Positions 47,230-56,613 of a stretch of DNA of 64,000 bases are shown here, piece by piece. This DNA is from Planctomycetota bacterium (lineage in GTDB: Bacteria; Planctomycetota; GCA-2746535): the NCBI GenBank assembly GCA_002746535.1, contig NVWA01000002.1, positions 77,029 through 141,028 on the forward strand. The letters run 5' to 3'. Every line of letters starts with the position of its first letter. The first letter of the stretch is position 1. The notes below the pieces were generated by a model that ran no database searches, was not told where the DNA came from, and worked only from the letters and a program-made list of their open reading frames with translations. A program made the translations under genes and the position numbers.

Positions 47230-49545
47230 ATGACTAATCAAACGTTGATTAAAACCCTCTTCTTAGTTTTGTTTGCAATAATACTCTTATTATCTTCTAT
47301 AATATTTTGGTTAATAAATGTTGAGGAACCTCCTCAAATAAACACACCTCTTCCAAAAAAAATATCCTTTAGAAACCCTCCAAGAGAGAACCCTATCACT
47401 GAAAAGACCTCAGAAACACCTGAACCACCCATAATTGAAAAAATACAAAAAACCTTTCCTCCATTAAAGCATATAAAAGACAACAGCTCGAAAAATATTC
47501 CTCACAATTCAGAAAAGGTGAAATCTAAAATTATCAAAAATAAAAAAGTGCTTACAAAACAAAAGTATTTTTATGAAATTGATAAATCTAAAATCAAACG
47601 ATATCCAGGTTATGCTAGTTTTTTATTATTGGATCGCAGATCTAAAATTATAGCCCTTGATGCAACTATCATGGTAAAGCTATGGCGTAAATTAGGACCG
47701 TACACATTGCAAGAAGATGTTTTCTTCTCATCAAAACATAGCTCAATCTATTGCAGTGGTGCAGATTATAAAGGCATGGAAAAAGGGCAATACTATCTCC
47801 AAATTATCAGCAAAAAATATGGGAGCTTACAACATTCCTTTGAAATCACAAATCACAAAACCAATATTAAAGATATCCTATATCTACCCTACTATAGAAA
47901 AATCATATCATTTAATTTCGTGGACAGCGAAAATCAACCGATCAAATACTTATCACATTTACCAGAATACACGCCAAATTATTTTTCTCGTCTAAGAAAT
48001 CAACCAAATATTTTTGAAGACTCTATCTTTTATGATAATCATACGGCAGGATTTAATCGCCAATCAAACTCAAATAAAAAATTAAAAAAAGAAAAGAAAA
48101 AACTAAATTTACCTTCGAAGCACCTTACTGATCAAGGACTTCTTTATTTCGCTGTTTATGTCGGCAATCGTGCTAGACTGAAAATACCTTTTAAGAATTC
48201 TAAAAAATATTTATTAGAAGTAACCAGCAAATTTGAAGAACATCATTGGAACGAATATACAATTCAAGTTAATAACAGTAAAAGTTATTTGACGTATGTT
48301 GATTCAGTCAAAAAAATTAAAAATAAAAATGACCCTGGTTATAAATCTCTGAAGCAAAGACTCTCAATTAATAACCAAACCAAAGAACGAAAACCTTTTA
48401 TAGTGCCGAATAAAATCAAATCTGATCAAGCTCTCACCATTTTTACCATTAATTCAAATGCACGATTAAGCCTACTTTATAAAAAAGAACAAGATTCAGA
48501 ATCAGCCATCACGATCATGCCACAAAACAATAAAATCTTTCTAAATCTTAGTAAAAAAAACTTATCAAACACGCGTTATATCAACTATGCCTTTACTGAT
48601 AAAAAGTTTTATTTATCCGATTGGCAATTACATATTCCCAATTATGGAATTAAAAAATATTACCGTTATTCCTTCTTTTTAAAAAGCATTAAATTAGAAT
48701 TGGAAAGCACCCCGACTTTAACTGAGCTCCTCTATAATCGAACTAGAGTCAAAGGAAAGAATGTCGTGAATTTCAATTTTAAAAAATCAGACGATCAACT
48801 TATTCTAAACTCTTACATTGATTTAAACGCTACAAACAATCTGAACAACTACAAAAAATTAAAATTATATTTCAATAACTATACAGAAATTAAAAAATAT
48901 AATAAACTTTTCAATTTTAATAAAAATCATAAACAAATTTCGTTCTATTCAAAATCCCATACAAATTATTCAACAATAGCCAAATCAAACTTGAATATAA
49001 CTCACAAAATAATTGACAAAATAAAAACGGGATCTTACAAATTTAGAAATCTAATTAAAGGCGTTGTCTTTAAAGTTATAGATGATAACAATGCTGGGCT
49101 TCCTTGGGTCGAAGTTGCTATTTTTCCAATGGAACAAAAAGAAGAAATATTAAAAAATTTAAAACTGTTTAATAAACACTTAGATAACCAAACTAGATCT
49201 ACTTTGCTTTATTGGATTAAAAATAGAAATAAAAGAGAGATATACCGCGACTACCATCCTCAAACTATTATTAGCCGAAATGAAGGGTTTAAGCTAGCTG
49301 AAAAGCTAAGTCCCTACTTTGCTATAGAAAATAACAAAAAAGGCTCCTATAAAACAATCATTTCTGATAAAAGAGGGTATGTCTTCATTAACAAAAATAA
49401 TTTAGCACCCGGTAATAATTATGTTTTATATTTATATTCAAATTCTCGAGAAATATTAAACCCCGATAAGATACTTCCCTTTACTGCAACAAAAGGTATT
49501 ACAGATTTAGGAGCTATTGAACTACCAAATTATCAACAAAACTAA
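47230..49545 (+). CDS. large membrane-anchored protein of unknown function
   Basis: The 771-residue protein has one N-terminal membrane helix (about 8-30), a Pro/Lys-rich periplasmic stalk (about 33-115), and a long region very rich in Lys, Asn, Tyr and Ile without recognised domains. The last 160 residues include GVVFKVIDDNNAGLPWVEVAIFP... SDKRGYVFINKNNLAPGNNYVLYLYS, the pattern of a carboxypeptidase-regulatory/CnaB-like beta-sandwich. It converges with the PhyH-like gene, leaving 10 bp between stops. Confidence 0.65.
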   Translation: MTNQTLIKTLFLVLFAIILLLSSIIFWLINVEEPPQINTPLPKKISFRNPPRENPITEKTSETPEPPIIEKIQKTFPPLKHIKDNSSKNIPHNSEKVKSKIIKNKKVLTKQKYFYEIDKSKIKRYPGYASFLLLDRRSKIIALDATIMVKLWRKLGPYTLQEDVFFSSKHSSIYCSGADYKGMEKGQYYLQIISKKYGSLQHSFEITNHKTNIKDILYLPYYRKIISFNFVDSENQPIKYLSHLPEYTPNYFSRLRNQPNIFEDSIFYDNHTAGFNRQSNSNKKLKKEKKKLNLPSKHLTDQGLLYFAVYVGNRARLKIPFKNSKKYLLEVTSKFEEHHWNEYTIQVNNSKSYLTYVDSVKKIKNKNDPGYKSLKQRLSINNQTKERKPFIVPNKIKSDQALTIFTINSNARLSLLYKKEQDSESAITIMPQNNKIFLNLSKKNLSNTRYINYAFTDKKFYLSDWQLHIPNYGIKKYYRYSFFLKSIKLELESTPTLTELLYNRTRVKGKNVVNFNFKKSDDQLILNSYIDLNATNNLNNYKKLKLYFNNYTEIKKYNKLFNFNKNHKQISFYSKSHTNYSTIAKSNLNITHKIIDKIKTGSYKFRNLIKGVVFKVIDDNNAGLPWVEVAIFPMEQKEEILKNLKLFNKHLDNQTRSTLLYWIKNRNKREIYRDYHPQTIISRNEGFKLAEKLSPYFAIENNKKGSYKTIISDKRGYVFINKNNLAPGNNYVLYLYSNSREILNPDKILPFTATKGITDLGAIELPNYQQN

Positions 49546-49555
49546 AGCCCCTACA

Positions 49556-50302
49556 TCAGCAAGTAGTTACGCAAATATCCTCTGGTTTACAATGTGCATT
49601 TTCAAGAAAATTTGATTCGCTGGTAACATTCTTTGTGTACCAATGCGTCGCATAACCTCTTCGCCAACGATCAGAAGAGTTTTTTAAGGATGTATGCATT
49701 GTTCCGCCATGATGAAAGACAACGCCCCCTTTTTTCACAATAGCAGAACGCTCTTTTGAATAATCAATGTCTTTATTGGCAATTTTTAAATCATGTGCTG
49801 CTTCTGGAACTTCATGATGCTCAACAATTTCACCTTTATGGGAGCCATTTATGTACCGCAAACAACCATTACCTTCATCAACATCTTCTAAAGCTATCCA
49901 TGCGGTAATCAACTCATCAGCTGGACTACATTTAAAATACGAATTATCTTGATGATAAGGCTTGGCCGTTCCATGGAAAGGAGGCTTCATAAAAATTTGA
50001 GTGGCTCCTAAAATAGGCTTTTCATCTTTTAATAATTGGGACAAAATATTCTGAAATTTATTTTTTTCTAAAATCGTTCGAAACAATTCTTCTTTTAGAT
50101 AAGGGTTGTTGATTTTTCGCGGAGATGATATTTTACCATCACTAGATGTATCAATGGTATGGATATCACCTGAGTTAAGTTCTCTATCACTTACTTCCAT
50201 TGTTTTTTTTAAGACTTCATCAATGTCTTGAAAAGAAAAAACATTGTTGACAACAATCCATCCATTTTCATTAAATTGCTTTTTGATATTAGGTAAATCC
50301 AT
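49556..50302 (-). CDS. phytanoyl-CoA dioxygenase family protein
   Basis: The ATG at 50302 has GGAG seven bases upstream and is preferred to 50314. The 248-residue Fe(II)/2-oxoglutarate oxygenase has the facial triad in PYHQDNSYF (HxD) and the distal His in FHHGGTMHTS; the downstream Arg in WRRGYATHWY would bind 2-oxoglutarate. The substrate is unknown; marine homologues hydroxylate lipids or small molecules. Confidence 0.88.
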   Translation of the reverse strand: MDLPNIKKQFNENGWIVVNNVFSFQDIDEVLKKTMEVSDRELNSGDIHTIDTSSDGKISSPRKINNPYLKEELFRTILEKNKFQNILSQLLKDEKPILGATQIFMKPPFHGTAKPYHQDNSYFKCSPADELITAWIALEDVDEGNGCLRYINGSHKGEIVEHHEVPEAAHDLKIANKDIDYSKERSAIVKKGGVVFHHGGTMHTSLKNSSDRWRRGYATHWYTKNVTSESNFLENAHCKPEDICVTTC

Positions 50303-50421
50303 TTTGCTCTCCATATAAATCTCTATGATGGATAATTATCGATATTTTAGATAAAAACGAATGGGTTCAACAATAACATTTTTGTTATAAACTGTAGATT
50401 TTAAAGACTATTGCTTAGGTC

Positions 50422-50847
50422 TTATTTGCTTTTTTTTTCTTCCTTAACCCACTTATTGAATTTGGCGCCTTCTAAAATCCATTTTTTGAACAATGCCGTC
50501 TCTTCTTTTGAAAGTGGATCCCCTTTAGCAGGCATAATGTCATCATCGTCTTCGGGCAAAATAGTTAATTTGTAGAATGAACTTTTCAGTGGTTTACCCG
50601 GAATAATGATCTTGCCTTCTTCACTGCCCTTTAAAAAACCTTTCTTGGTCGTTAAAACCAATTCACCTTTAGGCTTTTTTAGTTTCCCATTTTTCTTATA
50701 GGGTTCACGATGACATTTTATGCACGATCTTTTAACAATTGGCCAAATGTCCTTTTTAAAATCTACTTTTTTGATTTCTTTATCTTTACCTATAGCCAAA
50801 GAAAAAATTAATAGAGCACAGCACGAAATTAAAATATTCTTTAGCAT
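50422..50847 (-). CDS. planctomycete-type mono-haem mini-cytochrome
   Basis: The 141-residue protein has a signal peptide and one haem c motif (SCIKCHRE). The pattern VDFKKDIWPIVKRSCIKCH ... KGELVLTTKKGFLKGSEEGKIIIPGKPLKSSFYKLTILPEDDDDIMPAKGDPLSKEE is that of the short cytochrome domain usually fused to PSD1/PSCyt proteins of Planctomycetota. Here it stands alone. It is secreted and redox-active; the partner is unknown. Confidence 0.85.
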   Translation of the reverse strand: MLKNILISCCALLIFSLAIGKDKEIKKVDFKKDIWPIVKRSCIKCHREPYKKNGKLKKPKGELVLTTKKGFLKGSEEGKIIIPGKPLKSSFYKLTILPEDDDDIMPAKGDPLSKEETALFKKWILEGAKFNKWVKEEKKSK

Positions 50848-51191
50848 GATCCTATCTCCAAATCTTTATATTATTTAATAACTCATCAAAAAGACAATAT
50901 TATAAGGAAATTAAAAATACACGCAACCAACTCTCATGCTGGGCGCGCCGGTCTAATCTTATCGCTATTTGCATAATCGAGCATTAAAGTTATTTCCCAA
51001 TACTTTCATCTTGTGATTAATCATTTCTTTCACGATCGTTTTCTCATTTAAGTCAGCAGGCGACAGCGTCTGAAAATATAATTATAAACTTAAAATTAAT
51101 TTTCAATATTTTTTAAATAATTTCTATTTTTCCTGCTAACATTTTCAACTTTCTATACACTACTAGAGTAAACACTTTATAGAGACTCTCT
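50848..51191. other. 344-bp divergent intergenic region
   Basis: This gap separates the mini-cytochrome and ECF sigma genes and should hold both promoters. I see no ORF or RNA gene. A short GC-rich patch, GGGCGCGCCGG (about 50940-50950), stands out against very AT-rich surroundings. A CTATACACTA-like stretch at about 51155 could be a -10 region for the sigma gene. Confidence 0.4.
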
Positions 51192-51779
51192 GTGACAAAA
51201 GCATCAAAAGACAACCCGATGGAAATCTTACTCAATCATTGGGAAGCTCTATTCAAATGCCTTCAGTCACTCTTCTCTGATATCGATAGTGAGATTCTAA
51301 AAGATATCATCCAAGAATCAGTCATTGACCTAATGAAGAGTAAGCAATTAGATTCCTCAGAGATTAAAAACCCTTTTGCTTATCTCCTTAAAATAGGTAT
51401 TCGCAAAACCTGGAAAGTACTAAAGGATCAAGACAAACAAGAATCGATCTATCATGAAGTTTACGATCATAATCAAAGTATCCACGAGCATAATGAACAA
51501 AGGCTATTACAAGAACAGGCCATCCAAGAGATCTTGGAAGCGATCAATCATTTAACCGAAAAAGAATCAAAACTCTTATCACTACGGTTTTTCAGCGAAT
51601 TGAGTTTCAAAGAAATCGCTAGTAGTGTCGGCTATAGTTCCAGTGAAGTGGCAAGAAATGCCATGAGCAGGACATTAACTCACTTAAGAACAATCATTCG
51701 TCAAAATAATAAACATAGAGACTGGTGGCTAGAAAGCCCCTATTTTGCTAGATTTTTTATGAAGAAAGAAGGATTATAA
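51192..51779 (+). CDS. ECF-type RNA polymerase sigma factor
   Basis: The 195-residue protein has a sigma-70 region 2-like segment (ILKDIIQESVIDLMK, KNPFAYLLKIGIRKTWKVLKD) and region 4 (ESKLLSLRFFSELSFKEIASSVGYSSSEVARNAMSRTLTHLR). The track start is GTG at 51192; ATG at 51219 is possible. Its stop overlaps the LysM protein start by one base (TAATG), the arrangement usual for a sigma factor and its anti-sigma. Confidence 0.82.
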   Translation: MTKASKDNPMEILLNHWEALFKCLQSLFSDIDSEILKDIIQESVIDLMKSKQLDSSEIKNPFAYLLKIGIRKTWKVLKDQDKQESIYHEVYDHNQSIHEHNEQRLLQEQAIQEILEAINHLTEKESKLLSLRFFSELSFKEIASSVGYSSSEVARNAMSRTLTHLRTIIRQNNKHRDWWLESPYFARFFMKKEGL

Positions 51780-52366
51780 TGGAAAAGTTTTCAAAGAAAT
51801 ACCAAAGCGCTCTAGAATTTTTTGGAAAAGAAAAGCTATCTCAATTTGAGAATGAAATCCAATCAATTCAAAGATCAAAAAATCGCACTTCGCTTCAAGT
51901 TATGGGGCACCTCTTATTATCACCCAAATTATTATTACCTTATTCAATATTGATAACATGTTTGCTAGGTTATCGTTTCTATTTTAGTGAAAGCGAAGTG
52001 CCACCTATTAAAACCACTAAAGATTCCTCTGTTGCTTATGAAACACTTGATGAATTTGTCAACGGGCCAACTTATGATCTTCCGGATATGAGTATGAATA
52101 TTCTTTCTGATAGCTCAAGCACTACGCTTCAAAATAATGAAACTGAAAAACCAATCGTAACGGTTAAACGTGGGGACACCCTTTCAACCATTGCACAAAC
52201 ATTATTAAAATCTAGTGGTATCAAAAATAATCACAAAAACAGAAAAGTTATCATTGCAAAATTAATTGATTTAAATCAGCAAGTAAAAAATGACCACTAT
52301 GTAAGAGCTGGATGGAAGATTAGATCTCTCTCCCTTTCTAACACCAAACAGCTCTGCAGCAATTAA
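51779..52366 (+). CDS. membrane protein with LysM domain, candidate anti-sigma partner
   Basis: The 195-residue protein has a charged cytoplasmic N-terminus (1-48, helical), one membrane helix (about 50-68) and a periplasmic part ending in a LysM domain (about 124-176, VKRGDTLSTIAQTLL). It is translationally coupled to the ECF sigma gene. No zinc anti-sigma motif (HxxxCxxC) is present, so if the N-terminus binds the sigma factor it does so by another fold. The LysM domain would bind peptidoglycan. Confidence 0.72.
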   Translation: MEKFSKKYQSALEFFGKEKLSQFENEIQSIQRSKNRTSLQVMGHLLLSPKLLLPYSILITCLLGYRFYFSESEVPPIKTTKDSSVAYETLDEFVNGPTYDLPDMSMNILSDSSSTTLQNNETEKPIVTVKRGDTLSTIAQTLLKSSGIKNNHKNRKVIIAKLIDLNQQVKNDHYVRAGWKIRSLSLSNTKQLCSN

Positions 52367-52531
52367 GGAAAGGAGACTATCAAAAAAGCAGAAATATAAA
52401 AACAGGAAAAAAAGATGACCCAATAAATTTAATCTGAAGACCAAACCGATCGAATCATCTTGTAGGGGGCTACCATTGTATTAGATCGTAGTAAAGTCTC
52501 AAGAAAATTAGGCCATTTTATCGAAAGCAGT

Positions 52532-52556
52532 CATTTTCTTAATTGAAAATGTTTTT
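52532..52556 (+). terminator. weak hairpin in the 290-bp gap after the LysM gene
   Basis: CATTTTC / GAAAATG form a 7-bp AT-rich stem with a 6-base loop followed by five T residues. A direct repeat GCAGTCATTT occurs just before and after it. The rest of the 52367-52658 gap shows no ORF. Low stability makes termination uncertain. Confidence 0.3.
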
Positions 52557-52658
52557 AAAGAACGCAGTCATTTATAGGGGTGTCTATAGGATTTTTTTGT
52601 GAAATTTTTTCTATAGATGCCTCTACTTTCGAATCATCAAAATAGAAAAAAGGAAATT

Positions 52659-53132
52659 ATGAGAACTTTACCTAATCCAACAAATCTGAAAAACCAATTT
52701 AAGAATCAACTCAAAGGACAACTTCAAAATCAACTTTTGGCTTTTGAAAAATACATACAAAATACCGTTTACGAATTTAACTCCAAAAAAAAGAAACTAA
52801 AAGAATCTACTATAAAGACCCAGACTATTCATACAAAAAACAATAAAAAAGTTACTTGTCAGATAGAACCGAGATTAGTTAGAGAAAACAATAAAACATA
52901 TCTAGTTGCCGAAGCAAGTGTTTTCGATCAACAGAAAATACCTATTAAATACAAACAAATAACGCTTGTAGCTTCAAATAATGAATCAAGAGTATCGAGG
53001 ATATTAATTAACTCGGACAGCACTTGCAAAGTTCAGCAAACAGCCTCTCTTAAAAACTTATGGTATGGCTATGCCCATTTTATTTTAGAAGAGAATCAAG
53101 TATGTATCTTAAATTTTGAAATCTCACCATAA
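52659..53132 (+). CDS. small protein of unknown function
   Basis: I start at the ATG at 52659, with AAGGAAA upstream, giving 157 residues. The N-terminus is a low-complexity amphipathic helix (NLKNQFKNQLKGQLQNQLL), and the rest is beta-rich by pattern. There is no signal peptide or recognised domain. It lies on the same strand as the ECF sigma/LysM pair and ends at a clear terminator, so it could belong to that regulon. Confidence 0.6.
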   Translation: MRTLPNPTNLKNQFKNQLKGQLQNQLLAFEKYIQNTVYEFNSKKKKLKESTIKTQTIHTKNNKKVTCQIEPRLVRENNKTYLVAEASVFDQQKIPIKYKQITLVASNNESRVSRILINSDSTCKVQQTASLKNLWYGYAHFILEENQVCILNFEISP

Positions 53133-53141
53133 GAAAATTAT

Positions 53142-53169
53142 AAGCCCAACAATTTGTTGGGCTTTTCTT
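53142..53169 (+). terminator. intrinsic terminator
   Basis: AAGCCCAAC - loop AATTT - GTTGGGCTT followed by TTCTT, starting 10 bp after the preceding stop. The GC-containing 9-bp stem and T tract are typical of Rho-independent termination. Confidence 0.87.
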
Positions 53170-53276
53170 ATCGAACGATTCAAGTGTGTTAATTTGACAT
53201 AAAAGACGCTATACGATAGCCGTTGTAATCACAGCGGCTATATCACATAATTATTATCAATAATATAGAACTCGAA

Positions 53277-54014
53277 ATGAATACTATTAAAAACCAACTG
53301 GCCAAATTCGGTTTAATTATTTCAGTAGGGCTTATTATCTCAACCTACCTTGTCGCAAATGTCATTAGAGATGTAAGGTTATCTCATCAAATAATAAAAG
53401 TTCGTGGTTATGCAGAAAAAAAAGTTGTTTCTGATTATGCAACATGGGGAATATCAGTAAGAACAAAATGTCAGAAAATTACAGAAGGTTATAAAGTCAT
53501 TGAAGATCATCTGGCAAGAGTTCAAAAATATTTAATAGAAAAGGGAATCAAAGCAGGTGAGATTAAAAAATATTCAATATCTGTAGAGGAAATCATGAAA
53601 AAGAATGACAAAGGTCGACGGACGCACCAAATAGAGCATTATGCAATGCAACAGAGTATTGATATCTACACAAAAGATGTCCAGAAACTATTCAAAATAT
53701 CATCTGAAATATCTGTCTTGTTAAAAGAAAATATCGAATTTAAATCATGGTCGCCAAAATATTATTACAGCAAAGTAGAGCTGTTAAAAAGTGAACTGTT
53801 AATTGCAGCAACCAAAGATGCCAGAGATAGGGCCAATATTTTGGCAGAAGGTAGTGGTGTAACGCTAGGTTATTTGAAAGCCGCGCGACAAGGATCTTTC
53901 AGCATAAGGCCTGGAAGCTCCACCAGTATTTCAGACGATGGTGGCTATACAGATGAAACATCTATCACTAAAAAAATAACGGCAATTGTTACCGTAGACT
54001 ATTCAATGAAATAA
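53277..54014 (+). CDS. SIMPL (DUF541) domain protein
   Basis: The 245-residue protein has an N-terminal membrane helix or uncleaved signal (about 11-30) and a SIMPL domain (IIKVRGYAEKKVVSDYATWGISV..., LIAATKDARDRANILAEGSGVTLGYL). The family is periplasmic or outer-membrane associated and of poorly defined role; some members affect oxidative stress. It follows the terminator and is probably monocistronic. Confidence 0.87.
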   Translation: MNTIKNQLAKFGLIISVGLIISTYLVANVIRDVRLSHQIIKVRGYAEKKVVSDYATWGISVRTKCQKITEGYKVIEDHLARVQKYLIEKGIKAGEIKKYSISVEEIMKKNDKGRRTHQIEHYAMQQSIDIYTKDVQKLFKISSEISVLLKENIEFKSWSPKYYYSKVELLKSELLIAATKDARDRANILAEGSGVTLGYLKAARQGSFSIRPGSSTSISDDGGYTDETSITKKITAIVTVDYSMK

Positions 54015-54158
54015 TACATTTACCGGAAAGGACTTTGCTTAAAAATTGCTTCTAACGTTTGGCCATAGACTTTTAATCAAAATAAATGAATCTCGATTCG
54101 AACAAATAGCTACTGAAAATTAAAATTACATTCACAAAATCTAGAAGATCCAGTTACT

Positions 54159-56438
54159 TTATTCAGCCAAAATAAAATAATGGGTTCTCGGTGATTTTGT
54201 CGGCTCCATTTTCTTTATAAAACCTTCTATACGAAGTTTTTTTAAATCTTTTCCTATTGTAATATTCGATGCGCCAATGATCTGGCACACTTCTTTTCTC
54301 GAAATACTTTTATGCTTAATAAATAAATTTTTGATATTCTCTATTCGCCTAAAATAAGAGCCACTACTTTTAAACACCGCTTCTTCCGTTTGCATTTCAA
54401 CTAAATTAATATCTGAAGTGAATTCTTCGTTTTTATTCCCACTAATTTTTGGCGAGGCAGGCGATAAATCCTCAACAGAAGATTTCTTCGGAAGAAACGT
54501 AACATCTTCAATGGTGTAATAAGATTTTTCTGAATGTAATAATCTCATTTTTTCGATTTCATTTTTTAATTCTCTAATATTCCCGGGCCAAGCATATGTC
54601 AAAAAAGCCTCTTCTAATTCAGGACTCAATATTGCTTTATCAGTCGAATCTTTATTATAATTTAAAAAGTAATTCGCCAAATACTTTATATCATCAGGTC
54701 GTTCGCGTAGTGAAGGAACTTGAATAACCAAACGTTTCAATCTAAATAATAAATCCATTCTGAAAGTACCTTCATCTACTCTATTTTCAAGCAATGCATT
54801 TGTTGCCGTAATAATATGACATTTCACAGGTCGAGGTTTTGCACTCCCAACTGGTCTATATTCGCCAGATTCCAAAACTCTCAATAAAGCCGCCTGCATC
54901 CCACTACTTATATCCCCAATTTCATCTAAAAAAACAGTTCCTTTTCCTGCTTCTTGAAAGATACCTTTATGTGCTTTGGTAGCTCCAGTATAAGCACCGG
55001 CCTCATGACCAAAAAGTTCAGACTGCAATAGGCTCTCTGTAATTGCACTACAATTAATAGCAATAAAAGTCTCTGCTTTTCTATTTGATTCCTCGTGGAT
55101 GGCATTGGCGATGACATCTTTCCCGACTCCCGTTTCTCCTAATATCAATACCGGAATATCAAAGGCTGCGAATTTAACAATATCTTCTTTTACCGAAATC
55201 ACCCCAGGACTATTGCCTTTAATTCTCTCAATACCAAAATCTTTTTTGATGATCTGATTTAATGGAGCTACCTTTGCAATCTGAAGCTTTCCTTTTTTAG
55301 ATGGTTGCAAACCACTTTCCATTAAAAATCGGATCTGTTTGGGTTTTAATTCAAGCGCTAGTTCCAGTTCAAAATCAAGACGACCCATGGCATCATATTC
55401 TCGACTGGTTTTCAAAACGATTTTAAAATGCTCTACAGCTTTTATAGGATTATTATTTAAAAGCTCCATTCTTGCATAAAAGAAATCCATAAAATTGTAT
55501 TTCCAATTTCGTTTCTCATAATCAACTAAAAGCCTCTTAGCAGCGGTCAGGTTTTTATTGGATAATTCTGCCCGCAATAGAGCAAAACGATCAAAGGAAG
55601 TTATGACAGTAGCATTCTCAATATAGCTGTCATAATTATCTTTAGCTGAGCTCAAGGCAAGTGAAGGTTTCTTATTTAACAATGCCCACGTTGATAAGAT
55701 CCAACTTTCCAACTCCTCTTTATTATCAATACCTAAGTATAAATTCATTAGTTTTTTTAAATTTTTTAAACGTAATTCAACCGTTATGGGTAATTTTTCT
55801 TTATGATTAAACACAAATTTTTCATGTCTCAATGCTTCATCGATTTTACCATTCTCAACATCATCTATAAATGAAAAATGATGCACAAAAGTTGTAGACA
55901 TAGCATCCATATATTTTTTATTTAAATCCTGCAATCGACCTTTTTGACTAAATTCATCTAATAATGTTTTCACATTATTTAAATAATGAATAGAGTTTAG
56001 TTTTAAAAGTGAAAGGCCTTTTATAAACAATACTTCGGCCTCATCACCTTGCACATAACCTGCTTTTCTCAATAAATATTCCGCCTCTAATAGAGGTTCT
56101 TTGTTACCAATAAGACATGCTTTCATCTTGGTTAGAATAATTCTTGCTTCCTCCATTCTAGAAACTTGGAGGTCATATACACACCAATGGTGGTAATAAA
56201 AGAATAGAGCAATTGGAGAGTGCTTATCAACTGAGACATTGTTAATAATTTCTAAAACTTCTGGTGCATTCTTCCGATCCTGAAAGTAATCTGCAATACG
56301 TATGATCGCAGCAAAAACGTCATTCTTTTGAGTGTTCAAATAAACTCGTAAAGCCGTATAAAATCTACTCGGATTGCCCGTATACAATTCAATCAGTTTT
56401 TCATCTTTGATCATTTCAAAGTACCTATTTTTAATCAT
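54159..56438 (-). CDS. sigma-54 activator with TPR-like sensor and atypical C-terminal winged helix
   Basis: The 759-residue protein has an all-helical N-terminal region (about 1-370, TPR-like) and an AAA+ domain with Walker A GETGVGKD (434-441), sigma-54 contact loop GAYTGA (481-486; Tyr instead of the usual Phe), Walker B TVFLDEIGD (501-509) and arginine fingers FRMDLLFRL. The C-terminus is not a Fis-type helix-turn-helix. It reads as a DeoR-like winged helix (KHKSISRKEVCQIIGASNITIGKDLKKLRIEGFI, about 700-745). It is divergent from the FAD oxidase gene, whose promoter resembles a sigma-54 site. Confidence 0.87.
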   Translation of the reverse strand: MIKNRYFEMIKDEKLIELYTGNPSRFYTALRVYLNTQKNDVFAAIIRIADYFQDRKNAPEVLEIINNVSVDKHSPIALFFYYHHWCVYDLQVSRMEEARIILTKMKACLIGNKEPLLEAEYLLRKAGYVQGDEAEVLFIKGLSLLKLNSIHYLNNVKTLLDEFSQKGRLQDLNKKYMDAMSTTFVHHFSFIDDVENGKIDEALRHEKFVFNHKEKLPITVELRLKNLKKLMNLYLGIDNKEELESWILSTWALLNKKPSLALSSAKDNYDSYIENATVITSFDRFALLRAELSNKNLTAAKRLLVDYEKRNWKYNFMDFFYARMELLNNNPIKAVEHFKIVLKTSREYDAMGRLDFELELALELKPKQIRFLMESGLQPSKKGKLQIAKVAPLNQIIKKDFGIERIKGNSPGVISVKEDIVKFAAFDIPVLILGETGVGKDVIANAIHEESNRKAETFIAINCSAITESLLQSELFGHEAGAYTGATKAHKGIFQEAGKGTVFLDEIGDISSGMQAALLRVLESGEYRPVGSAKPRPVKCHIITATNALLENRVDEGTFRMDLLFRLKRLVIQVPSLRERPDDIKYLANYFLNYNKDSTDKAILSPELEEAFLTYAWPGNIRELKNEIEKMRLLHSEKSYYTIEDVTFLPKKSSVEDLSPASPKISGNKNEEFTSDINLVEMQTEEAVFKSSGSYFRRIENIKNLFIKHKSISRKEVCQIIGASNITIGKDLKKLRIEGFIKKMEPTKSPRTHYFILAE

Positions 56439-56482
56439 TAATTAATGATAACTTAATGATAATAATATATACCTATAATAAA

Positions 56483-56498
56483 AGAAATACGCATTTCT
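56483..56498. promoter_or_regulatory. candidate activator binding site (inverted repeat)
   Basis: AGAAATACGCATTTCT is a 6-bp inverted repeat with a 4-base centre in the divergent intergenic region. It lies about 70 bp upstream of the -24 element, a common distance for an enhancer-type site. It is the natural candidate target of the divergently encoded activator. Called from symmetry and position only. Confidence 0.4.
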
Positions 56499-56552
56499 GA
56501 CTAGGATAAGCTCTAAGTCTATATATATCAATTAGTTATAAAATTCATGATG

Positions 56553-56568
56553 TTGGCATCATATTTCC
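56553..56568 (+). promoter_or_regulatory. sigma-54-like -24/-12 promoter of the FAD oxidase operon
   Basis: TTGGCATCATATTTCC has GG and the -12 dinucleotide separated by exactly 10 bases as required; the -12 element reads TTCC rather than TTGC (one mismatch). It lies 45 bp before the ATG and next to a sigma-54 activator gene transcribed the other way. Confidence 0.6.
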
Positions 56569-56613
56569 TATAGGTTATACATATAAAACATGTAATTTCG
56601 AATGGGGATAAAA

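Noticed and set aside
50938-50952. GGGCGCGCCGG patch in an AT-rich gap
   Set aside because: Too short to call an attachment site, origin or insertion scar; no flanking repeat found.
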